A stretch of DNA of 64,000 bases from Arthrobacter zhangbolii (GCF_022869865.1 NZ_CP094984.1:3348001-3412000), one strand, 5' to 3'. Counted from the stretch's first letter, positions 17,544 through 26,303 are shown. Program-made: numbers and translations. Notes: generated from the letters alone by a model not told the origin.

Positions 17544-18226
17544 CCGCTCAGGCCGGTCATCCGGAGGGTGATGTTGATGCGGCCGGTGGCCAGCCCGCCC
17601 GCCGGGTCCGCGGTACCGGCATGGGTACGGGGTACTCCGTGATAGGCAAAGCGTGAGGGCCCGCCGAAGACAAACAGGTCCCCTCCCTCCAGTTCAAGAT
17701 CCGTATACGGCCGGTTCCGCGTTTCCGGGTTGCCGAAACGGAACACGCATGTGTCACCAATACTGATGGATACCACTGGGGCGCTGGATTTCTCGTCCTT
17801 GTCCTGGTGCATGCCCATATGGGCGCCCTCGGCGTAGTAGTTGATCAGTGCAGTGTCCGGCGTGTAGTTTTCCGGCCGGTAGTCATCCCGCTCATAGCTG
17901 CCGTCCGGCCGGCGGTACGCAGCACGCAGCGCATCGCGTCCCAGTTCGACCAGCCACTCGGGCACGTCCGCGACGCGGCCACCACCGACGTCGTCGGCGG
18001 TTCGCGTGTACTTGTACGGCTGCCAGTGCCAGCCCAGGCAGACGGTCTGGACGGACATCGGGTGCCCGCCGGGCAGCACCGCCGATCGCATGGGAACCGG
18101 CCCAACGGCCCACTGCCGGCAGGCATCCACTATCTCGCGCTGGCGCTGCGCGGGCAGCCAGCCGGGAACATGCACGGCCCCCACGGCCGGTTCTGTCCGT
18201 TCGCGGGGAAAGAGGGAGTTGCTCAT
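17540..18226 (-). CDS. alkB: AlkB-type alpha-ketoglutarate/Fe(II)-dependent DNA dioxygenase
   Basis: A 228-residue oxidative demethylase for 1-methyladenine and 3-methylcytosine. The iron ligands are His140 and Asp142 in MHQDKDE and His196; Arg216 and Arg222 in GRINITLRMTG bind 2-oxoglutarate and substrate. LINYYAEGAHMGMHQD is the family core. It overlaps ogt by 4 bp upstream and alkA by 4 bp downstream, so all three repair enzymes are coexpressed. Confidence 0.9.
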   Translation of the reverse strand: MSNSLFPRERTEPAVGAVHVPGWLPAQRQREIVDACRQWAVGPVPMRSAVLPGGHPMSVQTVCLGWHWQPYKYTRTADDVGGGRVADVPEWLVELGRDALRAAYRRPDGSYERDDYRPENYTPDTALINYYAEGAHMGMHQDKDEKSSAPVVSISIGDTCVFRFGNPETRNRPYTDLELEGGDLFVFGGPSRFAYHGVPRTHAGTADPAGGLATGRINITLRMTGLSG

Positions 18227-18846
18227 GCTGCGGCTTCCAGATCGAGGAGAATCTTTTTCGCGGCCGGTCCTCCGCGGTACCCGCCGGTGGTTCCGTCCGA
18301 GCGCAGGACCCGGTGGCAGGGAATCACCAGCGGCAGCGGATTGCGGCCGCAGGCGGTGCCCACCGCCCGCACGGCACCGGGGTTGCCGGTGAGTGCGGCT
18401 ATGCCTGCATAGGTCACCGTGTGTCCGTAGCCGATCCCCTGCAGGACCTGGACCACGGTGCGCCGGTAACCGGATGTCAGGCGGAGATCCAGGTCCAGGT
18501 CGAAGCTGTGCCGGGCGCCGTCGAAATACTCCTGCAGCTGCGCCACGGGAACGGCAAGCCGCTCCGGCGCCTCCAGGATCCGCGGGCTGATCCGGTCGCT
18601 GAGCACCTGCAGCACCTCGTCGACTCCCTCACATTCGAAGGCCACCCTGACCAGGCCGGCGTCCGTTGCGGCCAGGATCAGCCTGCCCACCGGGCTGTCC
18701 ATCACCGTATACGCGAGGTCCAGGACTCCGGCGGACCCGGCGTCGGCGGCCAGGCGGGAATGCAGCCGCGCCAGGACCGCTGCGTCCGGCTCTCCGGCCG
18801 CCATGCCGGCCAGGAGGCCCGCTTCGGAAAGATCAAAGGATGGCAT
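18223..18846 (-). CDS. ogt: O6-alkylguanine-DNA alkyltransferase with an N-terminal extension
   Basis: A 207-residue suicide methyltransferase. The acceptor is Cys177 in the PCHR motif, preceded by the helix-turn-helix region and AVGTACGRNPLPLV; YRGG lies downstream. The canonical fold begins at about residue 43 (LDLAYTVMDSPVGRL). The 42 residues before it (DLSEAGLLAGMAAGEPDAAVLARL) form a small helical extension that is not part of the catalytic fold. Ogt shares 14 bp with the upstream sigma factor gene; this fixes a tight stoichiometric coupling and suggests a functional link beyond repair. Confidence 0.9.
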   Translation of the reverse strand: MPSFDLSEAGLLAGMAAGEPDAAVLARLHSRLAADAGSAGVLDLAYTVMDSPVGRLILAATDAGLVRVAFECEGVDEVLQVLSDRISPRILEAPERLAVPVAQLQEYFDGARHSFDLDLDLRLTSGYRRTVVQVLQGIGYGHTVTYAGIAALTGNPGAVRAVGTACGRNPLPLVIPCHRVLRSDGTTGGYRGGPAAKKILLDLEAAA

Positions 18847-19315
18847 TGCGGTCCTCCCTGTACAGCGTCCGTAGTTTCTTCATGCCATCTGCCGCCGAGC
18901 GCCGGCAGGCCGCTTCGCTACCGCCCAGCAACAGTGCCACCTCGGCGTACGGCAGCCCTGCCAGATGGTGGTACGCCAAGGCCTCACGCTGACGCACGGG
19001 CAGGGTTTTCAGCGCATGCCAGAGTCCGTCCAGCTCGGCGGCTCCCCCGGCAGGGGGCGGTTCCGGCAGCTGCTCCACCGGCAGCGGATTCCTGGCTGCT
19101 GACCGGTGCTGGTCGATCGCTTTCCGTTTGGCAATGGTGACCAGCCAGGCCTGGATGTTGGCACCCTCCGGCAGAGCAGGGTAGGCGCGCAGCGCGGCCA
19201 GGAATGTTTCCGACCACGCGTCTTCCGCGTCCTGCGGACCGAGCACGGCACGGCAGACCCTCAGCACGGCCGGGCCGTGCTCCTGCACAATCTGCTCAAA
19301 GGGTTTCACTTCCAC
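18833..19315 (-). CDS. ECF-type sigma factor leading the alkylation-repair operon
   Basis: A 160-residue sigma-70 family protein. Region 2 is at about residues 5-75 (VCRAVLGPQDAEDAWSETFLAALRAY, trimmed), and region 4 is at about 98-150 (LPVRQREALAYHHLAGLPYAEVA). No anti-sigma gene with a membrane helix is nearby. GTG at 19315 is the start. CGTCTA, an ECF-like -10, lies 6 nt upstream, but the GAAC further upstream is too close for a standard ECF -35, so autoregulation is only suggested. The gene heads a four-gene operon with ogt, alkB and alkA. Confidence 0.85.
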   Translation of the reverse strand: MEVKPFEQIVQEHGPAVLRVCRAVLGPQDAEDAWSETFLAALRAYPALPEGANIQAWLVTIAKRKAIDQHRSAARNPLPVEQLPEPPPAGGAAELDGLWHALKTLPVRQREALAYHHLAGLPYAEVALLLGGSEAACRRSAADGMKKLRTLYREDRNAIL

Positions 19316-19430
19316 ATACGGTAGACGGTTTTGGGGAAACGTTCGTGAGCCGGTCCGGCAAAAAAGCTCGGCAGCACCCGTCCGCTGTGGCTAGACTGCC
19401 CACAACGTTGCACGATCAAAGGAGATCCCC

Positions 19431-20981
19431 ATGGCCAACCTCGCCCGCGTCCTTACCGACACAGTTGCCCGTGTTCCGGAGCGGACCGCTCTGAAACTGG
19501 ATGAGACCGTAGTGACGTACGCGGCGCTGGAGGCCATGAGCGCAAAAGTGGCGGGTGTCCTGGCTGCACGGGGCGTGGCTCCCGGCGACCGCGTGGGGCT
19601 GGTGATGCCGAACATTCCGCAGATGCCGTTCATCTATTACGGTGCGCTGCGGTACGGAGCCGTTGTGGTGCCTATGAATCCGCTGCTGAAGGCCCGGGAG
19701 ATTGCCTATCACCTGCAGGATTCCGGGGCACGGATTGTTTTCGCCTGGGAAGGGGTGGCTGCGGAGGTAACCGCCGGAGCCGAAGAGGCCGGGAATGTGG
19801 ACGTAGTTTCCGTGGACTCGGTGGAGTTCCTCCAGCTGCTGGCTGCCGCGGATTCCCGCCTTGAGGTTGCCGACGTAGATGATGAAGACATCGCGGTAAT
19901 CCTCTACACCTCCGGGACCACCGGCCGCCCCAAGGGTGCGGCGCTCACCCACTGGAACCTGCTGAGCAATGCCCAGGTCTCACGCTCCCTGCTGGACACC
20001 CTCGAGACCGACGTCATCTTCGGCGGACTGCCGTTCTTCCACGTGTTCGGCCAGACCGCCGCCCTCAATTCCGCCGTTCTTGCCGGTGCATCCATCAGCT
20101 TGCTGCCCCGGTTTGATGCCGGCAAGGCACTGCAGATTATTGAGCGTGACGGCGTGACCATTTTTGAGGGGGTCCCCACCATGTACGTGGCGATGCTGCG
20201 CCACCCGGACGTGAAAACCACCGATCTGTCCTCGCTTCGCGGTGCCATCACCGGCGGCTCCGCCATGCCGCTGGAAATCCTGCATGAGTTCGAGGACGTT
20301 TTCGGAACCTACCTGCTGGAGGGGTACGGGCTCTCCGAAACCTCGCCGATTGTTTCCTTCAACCTTCCGGGCGGCGAGCGGAAGGCGGGGTCCATCGGCC
20401 GGCCGGTTGACGGCATGGAGGTGCGGATACTGGATCCCGAAGGCAGGGACGTGCCAACCGGTGAGATCGGAGAGCTCTCCATCCGCGGCGAAGGCGTGAT
20501 GAAGGGGTACTGGCACAACGATGACGCCACGGCTGCCGCCATTCCGGACGGCTGGTTCCGCAGCGGGGACCTTGCCCGCCTGGATGAGGAGGGCAACATC
20601 TACATTGTGGACCGGAAGAAGGACATGATCCTGCGCGGCGGGTACAACGTGTATCCCCGCGAGGTCGAGGAGGTGCTCTACGGGCATCCGGCAGTGGCTG
20701 AAGCGGCGGTGATCGGTGTCCCCGATGACCTGCACGGCGAGGAAATCGTGGCCGTGGTGGGCCTGCGTGAAGAATCCCGGCCGGCTGATGACAGCGCCCG
20801 GGACCAGCTGGTGGCGGAGATTGCCCAGTTCGCCAAGGACCGTCTGGCGGCCTACAAATATCCCCGCCGGATCCAGCTGACCGATGCCCTGCCCAAGGGG
20901 CCTACGGGCAAGATCCTGAAGCGGGAAATAACGGTGGAGCCGGTGGAAGCGCCGCTGGTAGGCGAGGCTCCGGGCGCCTGA
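19431..20981 (+). CDS. Long-chain fatty-acid-CoA ligase (FadD-like AMP-forming)
   Basis: A 516-residue acyl-adenylate-forming ligase. The P-loop-like motif is ILYTSGTTGRPKGAALTH (about residues 160-177), the adenine motif is GYGLSETSP, the hinge region is GDLARLDEEG and the C-terminal catalytic Lys is in KGPTGKILKRE. Length and PLLKAREIAYHL are typical of acyl-CoA ligases acting on fatty or aryl-alkyl acids; the exact substrate is unknown. AAAGGAG is 6 nt before ATG and TAGACT at 19392 is a likely -10. It faces EamA through a shared hairpin. Confidence 0.87.
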   Translation: MANLARVLTDTVARVPERTALKLDETVVTYAALEAMSAKVAGVLAARGVAPGDRVGLVMPNIPQMPFIYYGALRYGAVVVPMNPLLKAREIAYHLQDSGARIVFAWEGVAAEVTAGAEEAGNVDVVSVDSVEFLQLLAAADSRLEVADVDDEDIAVILYTSGTTGRPKGAALTHWNLLSNAQVSRSLLDTLETDVIFGGLPFFHVFGQTAALNSAVLAGASISLLPRFDAGKALQIIERDGVTIFEGVPTMYVAMLRHPDVKTTDLSSLRGAITGGSAMPLEILHEFEDVFGTYLLEGYGLSETSPIVSFNLPGGERKAGSIGRPVDGMEVRILDPEGRDVPTGEIGELSIRGEGVMKGYWHNDDATAAAIPDGWFRSGDLARLDEEGNIYIVDRKKDMILRGGYNVYPREVEEVLYGHPAVAEAAVIGVPDDLHGEEIVAVVGLREESRPADDSARDQLVAEIAQFAKDRLAAYKYPRRIQLTDALPKGPTGKILKREITVEPVEAPLVGEAPGA

Positions 20982-21012
20982 GCGGCGCACCGGCGTCGGA
21001 CCCGCTCAGGCG
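20975..21012. terminator. Bidirectional hairpin spanning both stop codons of fadD and eamA
   Basis: CGCCTGAGCGG (20975-20985) pairs perfectly with CCGCTCAGGCG (21002-21012). The stop codons of both convergent genes lie inside the arms. Confidence 0.6.
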
Positions 21013-21986
21013 TAGGGTTCGACGTCGGCCGCTGCCTCGCCGGGCAGTCCCGCCGGCTCATCGGAGCGGACCAGCACCACCCCTGCCACAATCAGGGCTC
21101 CGCCCGCCAGCTGCACCGGACGCGGCAGCTCTGCAAGCAGCAGCCACGCCCACAGAACCGCGAAGAGGACTTCCGTCAGCGAGACAAAGGACGCCACGCG
21201 TGAGCCCAGGCCGCGGGCAGCGATGATCCCGGTGACGTAGGCCAGAACGGTGGAGAACAGCACCAGGCCGGCCACCGGCACCCACCACGGGGTCCGCCAG
21301 CCGCCAAGATCCACATCGGCGGCGCTGAACCCCAGCGGCAGAATGCCCGTGAGGCCCAGAACCGCCATTGTTGCTCCGCCAACCAGCATGCCTCCGGTGG
21401 CCAGCACCAGCGGCGGCAGGGAATCATTCTGTTTGGCGGTAATAAAGAAGTACATGGCCAGGCACACGGCTGCCGCCAGGCCCCACAGCACGCCGATCGG
21501 ATCAATCCGGGTGCTGCCGCCAAGGTCAAGCACCAGGACCAGCCCGGCAATTGCCGCCAAAGTCCCCAGCACGGTCCGCAGGCCGGGCCGGCGCCGGGTG
21601 GCTGCCCAGATCCAGAGCACCATCAGCACGGGGGCCAGGAACTCCAGCAGCAGCGCCACTCCCACGGAAAGACGCTCCACTGCGTTGAAGTAGAAGAACT
21701 GGCATCCGGCCACGCCGATAAACCCGAAGAGTGCGATGGTGCGCCAGTTGTCCCGCACCTGGTGCCAGCGGCCGCGAAGTGCGATCGCGGCGGGAACCGC
21801 GAGGACCAGCGCTGCACCAAGCATCCGAACCGCCACGGCTCCGGTGCTGGTCCATCCGGTCTCCAGCAGCGACTTGGCAAACGAACCGGAGAGGCCGAAC
21901 ACTGCCGAGGACGCGAGCGCCACCAAAATTCCCCCGGCCCCTGCCTGTGCCGCGCCGGAACCGGCACCTGTACGCCCTCGTCCCAC
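21006..21986 (-). CDS. EamA/DMT family transporter
   Basis: A 326-residue protein with ten membrane helices in two EamA repeats (about 20-145 and 165-300), as in RhaT/YdcZ-type metabolite exporters. GLSGSFAKSLLETGWTS opens the first repeat and AARGLGSRVASFVSLTEVLFA closes the second. Substrate unknown. GTG at 21986 has AAGGAG 5 nt upstream. Confidence 0.85.
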   Translation of the reverse strand: MGRGRTGAGSGAAQAGAGGILVALASSAVFGLSGSFAKSLLETGWTSTGAVAVRMLGAALVLAVPAAIALRGRWHQVRDNWRTIALFGFIGVAGCQFFYFNAVERLSVGVALLLEFLAPVLMVLWIWAATRRRPGLRTVLGTLAAIAGLVLVLDLGGSTRIDPIGVLWGLAAAVCLAMYFFITAKQNDSLPPLVLATGGMLVGGATMAVLGLTGILPLGFSAADVDLGGWRTPWWVPVAGLVLFSTVLAYVTGIIAARGLGSRVASFVSLTEVLFAVLWAWLLLAELPRPVQLAGGALIVAGVVLVRSDEPAGLPGEAAADVEPYA

Positions 21987-22378
21987 GTTTCTCCTTGGAT
22001 CCGGGGCAGCGTGCGCGCCGTGGCTGGCATTGTCAATGTGACGCTACCCGGGCCGTGCGGCGGGATCAATATGTGTCCCCCGGCTCTGCCCGTCCACCCT
22101 TGCTATCTCCTCCCGGGGCCGCTATTCTCTCGAGTGCCTCCCCGTATGATCTATGTCATTAACATTTTTGGGCGTGGGAACCGCGGCGGGCAGGAGTTAT
22201 TCGGTACTATCACTGGCGTTTTTTTAATCAGTTCACTGAGTAAAACCCGGCTACGGGCAGTTTCCGCATCACTCGCAGTAAACATTTGCAGTTCACAGTC
22301 TTGTCCCCTCCGCACTTCCAGCACCGCATTAGCGCCCGCATGGAAAGCCGGAGGCCAACGTCTATGGGGGAAAATTTC
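21987..22378. other. Intergenic promoter region between divergent eamA and S1 protease genes
   Basis: About 390 bp without a convincing gene. It is A+T-richer than its surroundings around 22140-22290 and includes a T7 run. It probably holds the promoter of the protease gene, but I cannot name a single -35/-10 pair. Confidence 0.4.
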
Positions 22379-24814
22379 ATGCAGGAAAGTCCACGCCCGC
22401 TCTACGCACGGGCAGGTGCCCTTGGCGCCGCCGCCCTTCTGGCGGTGAGCGGCGCCTTTATCGCCGGACCGGCGATGGCAACCACGGGGGAAACCCCGCA
22501 GCCGGCCGCCACGGAGGCACCGGCCGTTCCGGCTGTTGAAGGCACCGAAGCGCCTGTCGAGGACGGTGCGGCAACACTGGCCCCCGGCCTGAGCGAAGCG
22601 CTCCAGCGCGATCTGGGAATGACGGTCGAGGAGTTCCTGGCGGCCGGCGAGCTCGGCAAGAAGGCCTCCGACGCACTTGACCGGCTCAAGGCCACCGATG
22701 GCTTTGTCAGCATCGAGCTCGTTGACGGCGCCCTGGTCATCACCGGCAGCGGCGAGGACCTGCAGACGCTGGCCACTGAACTGGATGCCACGGTGGTGGA
22801 TCCCGCCCCGGCAACCGAAGCACCGGCCGAAGAAGCGCCGGCCGAGGAAGCACCGGTTGAGGAAGCGCCGGCACCGGAGCAGACCGAAGCTCCGGCACCC
22901 GCTGAGAACACCACTGAAGCCCCCGAGGAGGAAGCCGCTGCACCCCTGAAGCGCGCCTCCGACCTGCGGAGCCTCCTGAAGGATTACGCTGACGCCACTG
23001 GTGCCGCTGACAAGCTGCAGTCCGTGACCGGGAACGCAGGCAGCGGCTTCGTGCTGACCGTCGGTGAGCCGGCTACGGAGCTCGGCGGAGCCCAGGCCCG
23101 CGCCATGGCTCCGTCCACGATCGCAGAGGAATTCGCCGCCACGTACGAGAACGTGAGTGTCGAATCTGCCACGGGTATGCCGGAGAACTTCGCGGAGACC
23201 GATATCCCGAACGGTTCCGGTTACCTCTTCGAGAGCGGCGACGGCCTGGCTGCCGCCTGCTCCATTGGCTTCAACGGCTTCAATGCCACCGGCGACGACG
23301 CTGTGATCAGCGCCGGTCACTGTGCAGAGGGAGCGGCCGGCCCGCTCACCATCCTTGAGCACGCCGACTACGAGTTGGGCATGTTCGGCACGTACTCCTT
23401 CGAGGGCACCGAAGCTAACCCGGGCACGGACATTTCCGTGATCGACAACATCAACCCCGAGCTGACCCTGCTGCCGGAAACCCTGCAGTGGGCGAATGAA
23501 GAGGACCTGGAAGCAACCACAGTCCAGATCACCGGCTCCACCACCCCGGTGGTTGGCGCGCCGATCTGCAAGTCCGGCCGGACCTCCTTCTGGACCTGCG
23601 GATTCATCCTCGAGTCCGATGTCCTCTTCAACGCTGAAGGCACCTGGACTGAAGGTTTCCAGGCTGAGCTGGACGCCGCTCCCGGCGACTCCGGCGGCAG
23701 CATGATCTCCGGCAGCCTGGCCGTCGGCCTCATCAGCGCCGGCGTCCCCGGATCCGGCAAGGTTTACGGCGTGGACCTGGCCCGCTCCATGGCTGCCATT
23801 CCCGGCTACTCCGTGGCGATCCACCTGGCCGCTCCGGCACTGACCAGCCCGGCGGACGGCGGCACGGTGGAAACCGATGCGCCCATCACCGGAACGGCTC
23901 CGGCCGGCAGCACCGTACAGCTCTCGCTCAACGGCGAAGAGTCCGAGGTAGTGGCAGGTCCCGACGGGATCTGGTCCACCAAGGCTCCTACGCTGGTTCC
24001 CGAGGGCGCGAAGCTGGAAATCACGGCACAGGCCGTGAACGGTTTCAACAAGTCGACCGTCAGCGAATTCGAGCTGACTGTCAAGGAAGCACCGCTGCCC
24101 GTTCCGGTGTTCACCACTCCCGCCACGGTCCTGAACTCCCTCAGCAGCATTGAAGGCACCGGCGTAGCCGGGGCCACGGTGTCGGTGTCCATTCCGGATG
24201 ACCAGGTGGAGAACTTCGCCACCCGCACCGTAGAGGTTGATGAGGAAGGCAACTGGGCGTACACGCTCGAAGAGCCGCTGAGCTACGGCGTCTACGAAGT
24301 AACTGCCCGCCAAGGCGGCATTGAAGGCAAGGAAGATTCCGCTGCCGCCGAGCTGAACCTGACGGTTGCTCCGGAAGCACCGGTCATCACCAACCCGGCC
24401 GACGGCTCGGAGTTCACGCAGAGCGAGCTTCCCGACACCGTAACCGGCACGGCCAAGCCCGGCGCCCTGGTGCTGGTCAGCTTCGACGGCCAGCCGGCCG
24501 TGGAACTGCAGGCTGACGACAACGGCAACTGGTCCGCCCCCATGGGCGACCTGGCGGTCAGCAGCCACGGCGTGGAGGTCACGCAGGTATACCAGGGCGC
24601 TCCTTCTGCAGCTGCCTTCGTCTCCTTCATTGTCAACGCTGATCCGGCGCCTGTCGCACCGGTCGCACCGGCAGGAAACCCGGGAACGGGCGGACTGCCT
24701 GACACCGGTGCTTCCAACATCGCACTGCTGGCCGGAGGCGGAGCTACCCTGCTCGCCGCCGGTGCTGCTGCAGTGCTCTACACCAAGCGCCGCCGGGTAC
24801 TCGCGGACGCGTAA
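22379..24814 (+). CDS. Secreted cell-wall anchored S1 family serine protease with Ig-like repeats
   Basis: An 811-residue exported protein. A signal peptide (1-35, ending AMA) is followed by an acidic prodomain-like region (60-140) and an EAPAEEAP-type repeat (145-185). The chymotrypsin-fold domain spans about 280-470, with His314 (SAGHC), Asp351 (PGTDIS) and Ser438 (PGDSGG), and Cys pairs 294/315 and 397/407. Three bacterial Ig-like modules follow (about 487-568, 575-662, 668-752), then a Pro/Ala hinge, LPDTG at 773-777, a hydrophobic helix and a basic tail, which is a sortase signal. GGGGGA lies 7 nt before ATG 22379. Substrates are unknown. Confidence 0.88.
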   Translation: MQESPRPLYARAGALGAAALLAVSGAFIAGPAMATTGETPQPAATEAPAVPAVEGTEAPVEDGAATLAPGLSEALQRDLGMTVEEFLAAGELGKKASDALDRLKATDGFVSIELVDGALVITGSGEDLQTLATELDATVVDPAPATEAPAEEAPAEEAPVEEAPAPEQTEAPAPAENTTEAPEEEAAAPLKRASDLRSLLKDYADATGAADKLQSVTGNAGSGFVLTVGEPATELGGAQARAMAPSTIAEEFAATYENVSVESATGMPENFAETDIPNGSGYLFESGDGLAAACSIGFNGFNATGDDAVISAGHCAEGAAGPLTILEHADYELGMFGTYSFEGTEANPGTDISVIDNINPELTLLPETLQWANEEDLEATTVQITGSTTPVVGAPICKSGRTSFWTCGFILESDVLFNAEGTWTEGFQAELDAAPGDSGGSMISGSLAVGLISAGVPGSGKVYGVDLARSMAAIPGYSVAIHLAAPALTSPADGGTVETDAPITGTAPAGSTVQLSLNGEESEVVAGPDGIWSTKAPTLVPEGAKLEITAQAVNGFNKSTVSEFELTVKEAPLPVPVFTTPATVLNSLSSIEGTGVAGATVSVSIPDDQVENFATRTVEVDEEGNWAYTLEEPLSYGVYEVTARQGGIEGKEDSAAAELNLTVAPEAPVITNPADGSEFTQSELPDTVTGTAKPGALVLVSFDGQPAVELQADDNGNWSAPMGDLAVSSHGVEVTQVYQGAPSAAAFVSFIVNADPAPVAPVAPAGNPGTGGLPDTGASNIALLAGGGATLLAAGAAAVLYTKRRRVLADA

Positions 24815-24831
24815 GTGCACTAGCGAATAGT

Positions 24832-24866
24832 GGAACGGGTCCCGGCCAGCGGCCGGGACCCGTTCC
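24832..24866 (+). terminator. Strong hairpin terminator after the S1 protease gene
   Basis: A perfect 16-bp stem: GGAACGGGTCCCGGCC, loop AGC, GGCCGGGACCCGTTCC. It sits between the protease stop and the lipoprotein gene. A short GGTTT follows. Confidence 0.75.
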
Positions 24867-24899
24867 GGTTTAGGCTACAGTCACGCCGAGGAGGGAACC

Positions 24900-25544
24900 A
24901 TGGAACCGAACACCCGTCAGCTCCACCCCAAAGCACGGTCACTGGCCGCGGCCGTCCTGGCAGTAGCAGTCCTCACCGCACTTGGCGGCTGCGGAACGGA
25001 TTCCGGCACGCGCCCCGACAACGCCCCTACGGCCGATCCGTCCGCGGCTTCATCATCCGCTGCGGCGTCCCCCGGTATCGGGGCAACACCGGCGGGCCCC
25101 GCCACCGGACCGGAAGGAAATATGGCCACGGACGAATACACCACACAGCTGCTCCTGCTGCATGAGCAGCTCAAAACCCAGCTGGGCCCGGCGTACTCGG
25201 ATGCCTGGGTCGACGGCGGTGTGCTGCACGTAGCGGTCACGGATTCCGCAGCGGAAGCCACCGTCCGCGACGCCGGTGCCGTTCCGGTGCTGGTGGGCTT
25301 CAACAGCACCGAGCTGCAGCAAGCCAAGGCGCAGGTCCGGACCTGGCTGGCCCAACAGCCGCTGCCGGCTTTGGAGGTCCATGCCATCGCAGCCAGCGGC
25401 CGTGACGGTGCAGTGATCGTCGAAGTACCGGCAGATCAGGTGACTGCCCTCCAGTCGGCAGCCGCTGATCAGGCGCCGGCCGGAGAGGTTCCGGTAATTG
25501 TGAAGGAATCCCCCGGAATGGCAACCCCCTACTCCACGAAGTAG
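24900..25544 (+). CDS. Lipoprotein resembling an isolated streptogrisin-type protease prodomain
   Basis: A 214-residue exported lipoprotein with lipobox LGGC (Cys31) followed by a Ser/Ala/Pro linker to about residue 75. Residues about 85-195 (LGPAYSDAWVDGGVLHVAVTD, AAGAVP-like DAGAVPVLV, STELQQAKAQV) resemble the prodomains that fold and inhibit alpha-lytic/streptogrisin proteases, as recalled from that family; no protease domain follows. GAGGAGGGAA precedes ATG. It directly follows the LPDTG-anchored S1 protease gene, so an in-trans chaperone or inhibitor role is inferred. Confidence 0.65.
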   Translation: MEPNTRQLHPKARSLAAAVLAVAVLTALGGCGTDSGTRPDNAPTADPSAASSSAAASPGIGATPAGPATGPEGNMATDEYTTQLLLLHEQLKTQLGPAYSDAWVDGGVLHVAVTDSAAEATVRDAGAVPVLVGFNSTELQQAKAQVRTWLAQQPLPALEVHAIAASGRDGAVIVEVPADQVTALQSAAADQAPAGEVPVIVKESPGMATPYSTK

Positions 25545-25643
25545 GGACAACCTCCGCAGAACCGCAAGCGGGCCCCGTGAATGGCCTAGGGTTGGTGCGT
25601 CGAGAAGACGGCACCTTCCTCCTTTCGCCCAGGAACATTCACC

Positions 25644-26042
25644 ATGGAGCAAAAGATCCTCTCCTTCGTCAGCCCCCGAACGGCCTGGATTGTCCTTGCC
25701 GGCTGCGTGGCCTTCTGGCTGGCCTCAGCCGCCGACCTTTTGGAGGCGCCGCCGGGCACCCCGCCGACCATGACGTTCCTCTGGCTCTACGCCAACCTGA
25801 TGCTCGCTCTGGCCAGCACTCTGGTTGCCGTCGGAGCGGTGGCGGTCCTGGTGCTGCACCGGAGGGCTGCGGCCGGAAACCAGCCGACTGTAAATATCCC
25901 GGCTGACGAGGATGCTGAGCCGTCAGATTCAGCGGACGCCCCCTCCGCAGTGCAAGCGGCCGTCCTGCCCGCTGGAGAGCACACCCCGTCAGCGCCTTTT
26001 CGCCTCGCCTCCCGCCTCAGGGACAGGGCCCAGCGCCGCTGA
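25644..26042 (+). CDS. Hypothetical membrane protein with two helices
   Basis: A 132-residue protein. Two membrane segments (about 13-30, AWIVLAGCVAFWLAS, and 45-70, LWLYANLMLALASTLVAVGA) are followed by a polar acidic C-terminal tail. No family recognised. Its last 54 bp overlap the 3' end of the XRE regulator gene on the other strand. Both tails are low-complexity Ala/Arg, so one of the two ends may be unconstrained. Confidence 0.6.
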   Translation: MEQKILSFVSPRTAWIVLAGCVAFWLASAADLLEAPPGTPPTMTFLWLYANLMLALASTLVAVGAVAVLVLHRRAAAGNQPTVNIPADEDAEPSDSADAPSAVQAAVLPAGEHTPSAPFRLASRLRDRAQRR

Positions 26043-26303
26043 ACCGGGCGCGACGCCCTCGGGGGCTCCATCGGCTGCCGGCTGATGGCTCCCGTTCGGA
26101 TCCGGCTCCCAGCGCAGCAGGTCTCCGGGTTGGCACTCCAGCACTTCACACAGCGCAGCCAAGGTGGTGAACCGTACTGCCTTCGCGCGACCGTTTTTGA
26201 GCACTGCCAGGTTCGCCGGGGTAATTCCGATGCGCTCCGCCAGCATCCCTACGGGCATTTTCCGTTTTGCCAGCATCACGTCGATGTCCACGATGATCGG
26301 CAT
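25989..26303 (-). CDS. XRE/Cro-CI family regulator paired with DUF2975
   Basis: A 104-residue regulator. The N-terminal helix-turn-helix (residues about 8-65: MLAERIGITPANLAVLKNG and a following ALCEVLECQPGDLLRW) belongs to the YozG/YodB-like Cro/CI branch that commonly accompanies DUF2975 membrane proteins. The C-terminal 35 residues are a disordered Pro/Ala/Gly tail. ATG overlaps the DUF2975 stop by 1 bp (TGATG), so translation is coupled. It probably autoregulates the two-gene unit. Confidence 0.85.
   Translation of the reverse strand: MPIIVDIDVMLAKRKMPVGMLAERIGITPANLAVLKNGRAKAVRFTTLAALCEVLECQPGDLLRWEPDPNGSHQPAADGAPEGVAPGSAALGPVPEAGGEAKRR

Noticed and set aside
19316-19400. Standard ECF promoter (GAAC plus CGTC) upstream of the sigma gene
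   Set aside because: CGTCTA is well placed as a -10, but the GAAC is only about 13 nt upstream of it, shorter than the usual spacer, so I do not list it as a promoter.
22151-24820. An 889-codon open frame antisense to the S1 protease gene
   Set aside because: It has Arg/Gly/His-rich shadow composition, no domain, and covers a gene with an intact catalytic triad, signal peptide and sortase signal on the other strand. Long antisense frames are expected at this G+C content.
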